Positions 57,689-64,000 of a stretch of DNA of 64,000 bases are shown in pieces. How positions within the stretch are numbered: position 1 is the first letter of the stretch; each line of letters starts with the position of its first letter. The position numbers and the translations under genes are program-made. Source of the stretch: an uncultured Clostridia bacterium (GTDB lineage: Bacteria > Bacillota > Clostridia > Lachnospirales > Anaerotignaceae); NCBI GenBank assembly GCA_945868505.1, contig CAMBLO010000001.1, forward strand, positions 145,620 to 209,619, written 5' to 3'. The notes beneath the pieces are model-generated. The model was not told where the DNA came from. It made no database searches and was given only the letters and a program-made list of their open reading frames with translations.

Positions 57689-58882
57689 ATGCTGAACAAG
57701 AAAACAGTGGACGATTTGCAGGTAAAAGGAAAACGCGTATTGGTAAGATGTGACTTCAATGTACCTTTGAAGGATGGCGTCATCACAGATGAAAACAGAA
57801 TCACAGCAGCACTTCCTACCATCAAAAAGCTGATGGGCGATGGTGCGAAGGTTATCCTTTGCTCTCACATGGGCAAACCCAAGGGTGAAGTGAAACCCGA
57901 ACTTTCTCTGGCTCCTGTAGCGAAGAGACTTTCCGAACTGCTGGAAAAAGAAGTTGTTTTTGCAAAAGATGACAACGTAGTTGGTGAAAATGCAAAGGCA
58001 GCAGTGGCAGCCATGAAAGACGGCGATGTGATCCTGCTGGAAAACACCCGTTATAGAAAAGAAGAAACAAAGAACGAAGAAAACTTCAGCAAGGAACTGG
58101 CTTCTCTGGCAGATATTTTTGTAAACGATGCTTTCGGCACCAGCCACAGAGCCCACTGCTCCACCGTTGGCGTGACAGAATTTGTAAAAGAATCTGCTGT
58201 TGGCTATCTGATGGAAAAAGAAATCGAATTCCTAGGCAATGCGGTAAACAGCCCCGAAAGACCCTTTGTAGCGATTCTGGGCGGCTCCAAGGTTTCCGAT
58301 AAGATCAATGTTATCAATAACCTGCTGGAAAAGGTAGATACCCTCATCATCGGCGGCGGCATGGCATATACCTTCGCTGTGGCACAGGGCGGCAAAGTCG
58401 GCAATTCCCTGCTGGAAGAGGATAAAGTGCCTTATGCTGTGGAAATGATGAAAAAAGCAGAAGAAAAAGGCGTGAAATTCCTGACACCTGTGGATACTGT
58501 TATCACACAGGAATTCAAGAATGATACAGAATATAAAACAGTGCCTACCGGCGAAATTCCCGATGGCTGGATGGGTCTGGATATCGGCGAAGAAACCAGA
58601 AAACAGTTTGCCGATGCCATCAAGGGTGCGAAAACAGTGGTTTGGAACGGACCTATGGGTGTATTTGAATTTGAAAACTTTGCAAAGGGCACAAAGGCTG
58701 TGGCAGAGGCTATGGCTTCCATTGATGCCACAACCATTATCGGTGGCGGCGATTCTGCGGCGGCAGTGAACCAGTTGGGCTATGGCGATAAAATGACTCA
58801 TATCTCCACAGGCGGCGGTGCTTCTCTGGAATTTTTGGAAGGCAAAGAGCTGCCCGGTGTAGTTGCGGTAGATGATAAATAA
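57689..58882 (+). CDS. pgk: phosphoglycerate kinase
   Basis: [37 protein letters not shown]; start after SD AGAAAGGAG. Confidence 0.97.
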   Translation: MLNKKTVDDLQVKGKRVLVRCDFNVPLKDGVITDENRITAALPTIKKLMGDGAKVILCSHMGKPKGEVKPELSLAPVAKRLSELLEKEVVFAKDDNVVGENAKAAVAAMKDGDVILLENTRYRKEETKNEENFSKELASLADIFVNDAFGTSHRAHCSTVGVTEFVKESAVGYLMEKEIEFLGNAVNSPERPFVAILGGSKVSDKINVINNLLEKVDTLIIGGGMAYTFAVAQGGKVGNSLLEEDKVPYAVEMMKKAEEKGVKFLTPVDTVITQEFKNDTEYKTVPTGEIPDGWMGLDIGEETRKQFADAIKGAKTVVWNGPMGVFEFENFAKGTKAVAEAMASIDATTIIGGGDSAAAVNQLGYGDKMTHISTGGGASLEFLEGKELPGVVAVDDK

Positions 58883-58904
58883 GGATTGAAAGAGCGGAAA
58901 TAAA

Positions 58905-59810
58905 ATGGGGAGTAAGAAAACAGCAACGGCTCTGCTGGCATTGATGATTTCCCTCCTTCCCCTTTCTGTGGCATATGCTGCGGAGGGAGAGGAGGCGGCA
59001 GAGCCCCAATATGTAAAATGTGTCGAAACGGCGGAGGACCCGGAAGCCTTGGCAGGGGAGTATATCCCTGTATTGATGTATCACCACTTTGCCATCCGTG
59101 ATATGGGCAGCGGCAATGGCGTTGTCACAACGGTGGAGGAATTGGAGGATCAACTGCGATATTTGAAAGCGGAGGGATATAAAATCATCACTCTGGAGCA
59201 GTTGGACAACCTCCTGGCAAAGGCAGAGAAGGATACCTGGGCAAAGGGCGCAGGCCTTGGGCTGGAAAAAAAATATCTTTGTATTACCATGGATGATGGC
59301 TATTACAGCAATTATGATCTGGCCTATCCTTTATTTCAGAAATATCGTGCGCCTGCTTCTGTTTTTGCGGTGACGGATTTTGTTACAGAGCAGAAGGGAA
59401 TTCAGAAATTCACATGGAAACAGGCGAGAGAAATGGAAGAGAAAGGCTATATGAAGGTATACAGCCATACGGCGGATCATCAGCCGGTGGAAGCCGGAGC
59501 GGAAGATGCCTTCCTTGCTTCTGTGCAAAAAAGCGAGGAAGCCTTGGCAGAAAACCTGAGGACAGATCATGTCAAAGCCATTTCCTATCCCAATGGACGA
59601 TACACAGAGGAAGCACAGCGCCTTTTGGATGAGGACGGCTACGTGCTGCAGTTTACCGTTGAAAACAGCGTGATTACAAGAAAAACGCCAAGAAACGAAT
59701 TGCCTCGTATCATGATTTCCTCCGGCATGGATGGAAAAGAAGTGGTGCGAAGAATAGAACTGGCTGCGGAGAGAGCCTTCGCAGCGGAAAGAGAAGGGAA
59801 TGAATCATGA
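58905..59810 (+). CDS. secreted polysaccharide deacetylase family protein
   Basis: Signal peptide; [54 protein letters not shown]. Confidence 0.9.
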   Translation: MGSKKTATALLALMISLLPLSVAYAAEGEEAAEPQYVKCVETAEDPEALAGEYIPVLMYHHFAIRDMGSGNGVVTTVEELEDQLRYLKAEGYKIITLEQLDNLLAKAEKDTWAKGAGLGLEKKYLCITMDDGYYSNYDLAYPLFQKYRAPASVFAVTDFVTEQKGIQKFTWKQAREMEEKGYMKVYSHTADHQPVEAGAEDAFLASVQKSEEALAENLRTDHVKAISYPNGRYTEEAQRLLDEDGYVLQFTVENSVITRKTPRNELPRIMISSGMDGKEVVRRIELAAERAFAAEREGNES

Positions 59811-60550
59811 GAAAGAAAATCATTGCAGGTAACTGGAAAATGAATAAAACTCCCAAGGAAGCAGCAGAATTCTGCAGGTTGATGAAGGATAAGGCGGCTT
59901 CTGCGGATGCGGAAGTGGTATTCTGTGTGCCTTTTGTAGACCTGTATCCCGTTCTGGAAGAACTGAAGGGCACAGGCATCGGCGTTGGTGCGGAAAATAT
60001 GCACTTTGAAGACAGCGGTGCCTACACAGGGGAGGTTTCTGCACCTATGCTGAAGGAAATGGGTGTTGGCTATGTGGTTCTGGGTCATTCGGAACGCCGC
60101 CAGTATTTCGGCGAAACGGACGAGTCCGTGAATAAAAAAGTAAAGAAGGCATTGGAAGCAGGTATCGTGCCCATCATGTGCTGCGGCGAAACACTGGAAC
60201 AGCGAGAAGCAGGCATCACCATTGAGTGGGTACGCATCCAGATCAAATGCGGTCTGGCAGGCGTTTCTGCGGAGGATGTGAAAAAAGTTGTCATTGCTTA
60301 CGAACCCATTTGGGCCATTGGTACAGGCAAAACAGCTACATCTGAACAGGCGCAGGAAGTATGTCATGCCATCCGTGAAGTGCTGGCGGAAGTATATGGC
60401 AAGGAAGTTGCCGATGCAGTACGTATCCAGTATGGAGGCAGTGTAAACGGCAAAAATGCTGCAGAGCTTTTCGCTATGGAGGATATTGATGGCGGTCTGG
60501 TTGGCGGTGCCAGCCTGAAAGAAGAATTTGCGCAGATTGTACACTATTGA
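59807..60550 (+). CDS. tpiA: triosephosphate isomerase
   Basis: [53 protein letters not shown]. Confidence 0.97.
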   Translation: MRKKIIAGNWKMNKTPKEAAEFCRLMKDKAASADAEVVFCVPFVDLYPVLEELKGTGIGVGAENMHFEDSGAYTGEVSAPMLKEMGVGYVVLGHSERRQYFGETDESVNKKVKKALEAGIVPIMCCGETLEQREAGITIEWVRIQIKCGLAGVSAEDVKKVVIAYEPIWAIGTGKTATSEQAQEVCHAIREVLAEVYGKEVADAVRIQYGGSVNGKNAAELFAMEDIDGGLVGGASLKEEFAQIVHY

Positions 60551-60749
60551 GGGTTTCACCCTCAAGCACCCAGCAGGGGAATTGTTCAAGCATCTTTCCT
60601 TCGGAAAGACGGCTTCGCCGCCGCCTTATTCTTGGCGGTGCTCATATCCCCTGCACTCCCATTTGCAAAACCATGCACATGGTTTTGCGGTATCGGGTTC
60701 CAAGGGAGTGAATCCCTTGGCAGAGGGTTTGGGAGATGGAATCTCCCAA
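60548..60749 (+). repeat. multi-hairpin structured intergenic element (copy 1, tpiA-gpmI)
   Basis: Six or more stems, including an outer GCAGGGGA/TCCCCTGC stem enclosing three hairpins. Confidence 0.85.
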
Positions 60750-60770
60750 GAAGGAGGCGAAAGCTAAATA

Positions 60771-62318
60771 ATGGATAAAAAAACAACAGTTTTGATGATT
60801 TTGGATGGTTTTGGCATCAATGAAAAAGAAGAAGGCAACGCCATCAAACAGGCGAATACCCCTGTGCTGGACGGTATTTTGAAAAAATACCCCGCCGTGC
60901 AGGGCTATGCCAGTGGTCTGGACGTTGGCCTGCCCGCCGGGCAGATGGGTAATTCCGAAGTGGGCCATCTGAATATGGGCGCAGGCCGTGTGGTTTATCA
61001 GGAACTGACCCGTATCACAAAAGCCATCGAGGATGGGGATTTCTTTGAAAACCCTGAGCTGCTGGCGGCAGTGGAGCATTGTAAGAAAAATGATTCTGCT
61101 TTGCATTTGTATGGTCTGCTTTCCGATGGCGGCGTTCACAGCCATAATACCCATCTGTATGCTTTATTGCAGCTGGCAAAGCGAAATGGTCTGGAAAAGG
61201 TATATGTCCATGCTTTTCTGGATGGCAGAGATACCCCTCCTACCTCCGGTGCAGAATACACTGCCCAGTTGGAGGAAAAAATGCGTGAAATCGGCGTAGG
61301 CAAGATTGCCACCGTTACAGGCAGATATTATGCCATGGACAGAGATAAACGCTGGGAACGGGTGGAAGAAGCCTATAACGCTATGGTGCTGGGCAGAGGT
61401 ACCACGGCTACCGATGCAGTACAGGCTATCAAGGATTCCTATGCAGCAGGCAAAACAGACGAATTTGTGGTGCCTACCGTTATCGTAAAAGAGGATGGCA
61501 TGGCAGTTGGCAAGATCAGCGACCATGATGCAGTCATTTTCTACAATTTCCGTCCCGACCGGGCAAGAGAAATCACCCGTTCTCTGTGCGACCCCGATTT
61601 TGATGGCTTCGCAAGGGAAAAAGCACCTCAGGATCTGAAATATATCTGCTTTACAGAATATGATGTGACCATTCCCAATAAGGAAGTGGCATTCAAGCCC
61701 CAGAAGCTGACAAATACACTGGGGGAATATATTTCTTCCCTTGGCTTGAAGCAGCTCCGTACAGCGGAAACGGAGAAATACGCCCATGTTACATTCTTCT
61801 TCAATGGTGGTGTGGAAGAACCCAACCCCAATGAGGATAGATGGCTGGTGCCTTCTCCTAAAGTTGCCACATACGATTTGCAGCCGGAAATGAGCGCAGT
61901 AGAGGTAACAGATGGCTTGGTGAAGGCATTGCGTTCCAAAGAATACGATCTCATCATCGTCAATTATGCAAACCCCGATATGGTAGGCCATACAGGTATT
62001 CTGGAGGCAGCCATCAAGGCGGTGGAAACGGTGGACACCTGCATCGGCAGAGTGATGGAGGCATTGCTGGAGGCAGGCGGGCAGATGTTTATTTGTGCTG
62101 ACCACGGCAATAGTGACCAGTTGATTGATTATGAAAGCGGACAGCCCTTCACAGCCCATACCACCAACCCCGTTCCCTTTATTTTGGTGAATTATACAGA
62201 CGGCGTTGGTTTGCGGGAAGGCGGCAAGCTGGCGGATATTGCACCCACCTTGCTGGAAATGATGGGGCTTCCCAAACCGGAAGAAATGACAGGCACAAGT
62301 CTGTTAGTTAGCAAATAA
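60771..62318 (+). CDS. gpmI: 2,3-bisphosphoglycerate-independent phosphoglycerate mutase
   Basis: [58 protein letters not shown]. Confidence 0.97.
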   Translation: MDKKTTVLMILDGFGINEKEEGNAIKQANTPVLDGILKKYPAVQGYASGLDVGLPAGQMGNSEVGHLNMGAGRVVYQELTRITKAIEDGDFFENPELLAAVEHCKKNDSALHLYGLLSDGGVHSHNTHLYALLQLAKRNGLEKVYVHAFLDGRDTPPTSGAEYTAQLEEKMREIGVGKIATVTGRYYAMDRDKRWERVEEAYNAMVLGRGTTATDAVQAIKDSYAAGKTDEFVVPTVIVKEDGMAVGKISDHDAVIFYNFRPDRAREITRSLCDPDFDGFAREKAPQDLKYICFTEYDVTIPNKEVAFKPQKLTNTLGEYISSLGLKQLRTAETEKYAHVTFFFNGGVEEPNPNEDRWLVPSPKVATYDLQPEMSAVEVTDGLVKALRSKEYDLIIVNYANPDMVGHTGILEAAIKAVETVDTCIGRVMEALLEAGGQMFICADHGNSDQLIDYESGQPFTAHTTNPVPFILVNYTDGVGLREGGKLADIAPTLLEMMGLPKPEEMTGTSLLVSK

Positions 62319-62323
62319 AACCT

Positions 62324-62460
62324 TGAGGGCTTTGCCCTCAAACTCCAACCAAGGGTATCATACCCTTGGAACCCGATACCGCAGAAGCATTTATGCTTCT
62401 GCAAGCAGGATTCCAAAGGGATTATCCCTTTGGCAGGGGGTTTGGGGGACAGAGTCCCCT
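62324..62460 (+). repeat. multi-hairpin structured intergenic element (copy 2, gpmI-eno)
   Basis: Five consecutive perfect hairpins; shares modules with copy 1. Confidence 0.87.
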
Positions 62461-62481
62461 AATAAAAAAGGAGGATTTTGA

Positions 62482-63798
<1,317 letters not shown>

Positions 63799-63820
63799 TT
63801 TTTATCAAAAAATGTATGAA

Positions 63821-63860
63821 AAAAAGCCCCCTTGTAAAGGATATTTACAAAGGGGCTTTT
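63821..63860. terminator. bidirectional terminator after eno
   Basis: AAAAAGCCCCCTTGTAAAGGATATTTACAAAGGGGCTTTT. Confidence 0.88.
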
Positions 63861-63895
63861 CGAATTTAGCTTTGAAAGATCAAATCAGCTTATGC

Positions 63896-64000
63896 TCAGC
63901 CCTGATCTTTTTCAGCCATCATTTTTTCCTGACGTTCAATCATTTTTTTAAACATATGTCCCGAACGAACTATTGAGTTTTTAAGAAATAAACGGAGTTT
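63896..64000 (-). CDS. C-terminus of an unidentified protein (cut by window edge)
   Basis: Open minus frame ending ...SGHMFKKMIERQEKMMAEKDQG*; converges on the terminator. Confidence 0.4.
   Translation of the reverse strand, partial: KLRLFLKNSIVRSGHMFKKMIERQEKMMAEKDQG

Overview
This 64 kb window is chromosomal core sequence from a low-to-mid GC Firmicute. Gene content and the ispH-rpsA fusion point to class Clostridia; that assignment is inference. Coding density is high. I found no rRNA, tRNA, CRISPR array, prophage or transposase. Main blocks: clpB; small metabolic genes; a marR/YczE-like membrane-protein cassette; htpG; a padR / SEDS-like pair; glnS; proB...proA; an S2P-like gene with scpAB; dacF-rluB; cmk-plsC-ispH/rpsA; deoC; an amino-acid ABC transporter; the rimP-nusA-ylxR-ylxQ-infB-rbfA-nrnA-truB-ribF-rpsO-pnp cluster; dapF-hflX; an ABC ATPase / CARDB-like / MacB-like permease set; and a glycolytic operon, cggR-pgk-(polysaccharide deacetylase)-tpiA-gpmI-eno. 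Most of the unusual signal is in non-coding structure or degenerate proteins: (i) modular multi-hairpin elements on both sides of gpmI; (ii) a promoter and Shine-Dalgarno inside the ispH-rpsA fusion ORF; (iii) long stem-loops ahead of pnp, truB and ribF; (iv) CIRCE elements on both clpB and htpG; (v) a HAAS-like/SEDS protein that appears to lack the catalytic Asp; (vi) an S2P homologue with HEFTR in place of HExxH; (vii) a one-base frameshift in a YczE-like membrane gene. All family calls come from recognising the supplied translations; no database search was run.
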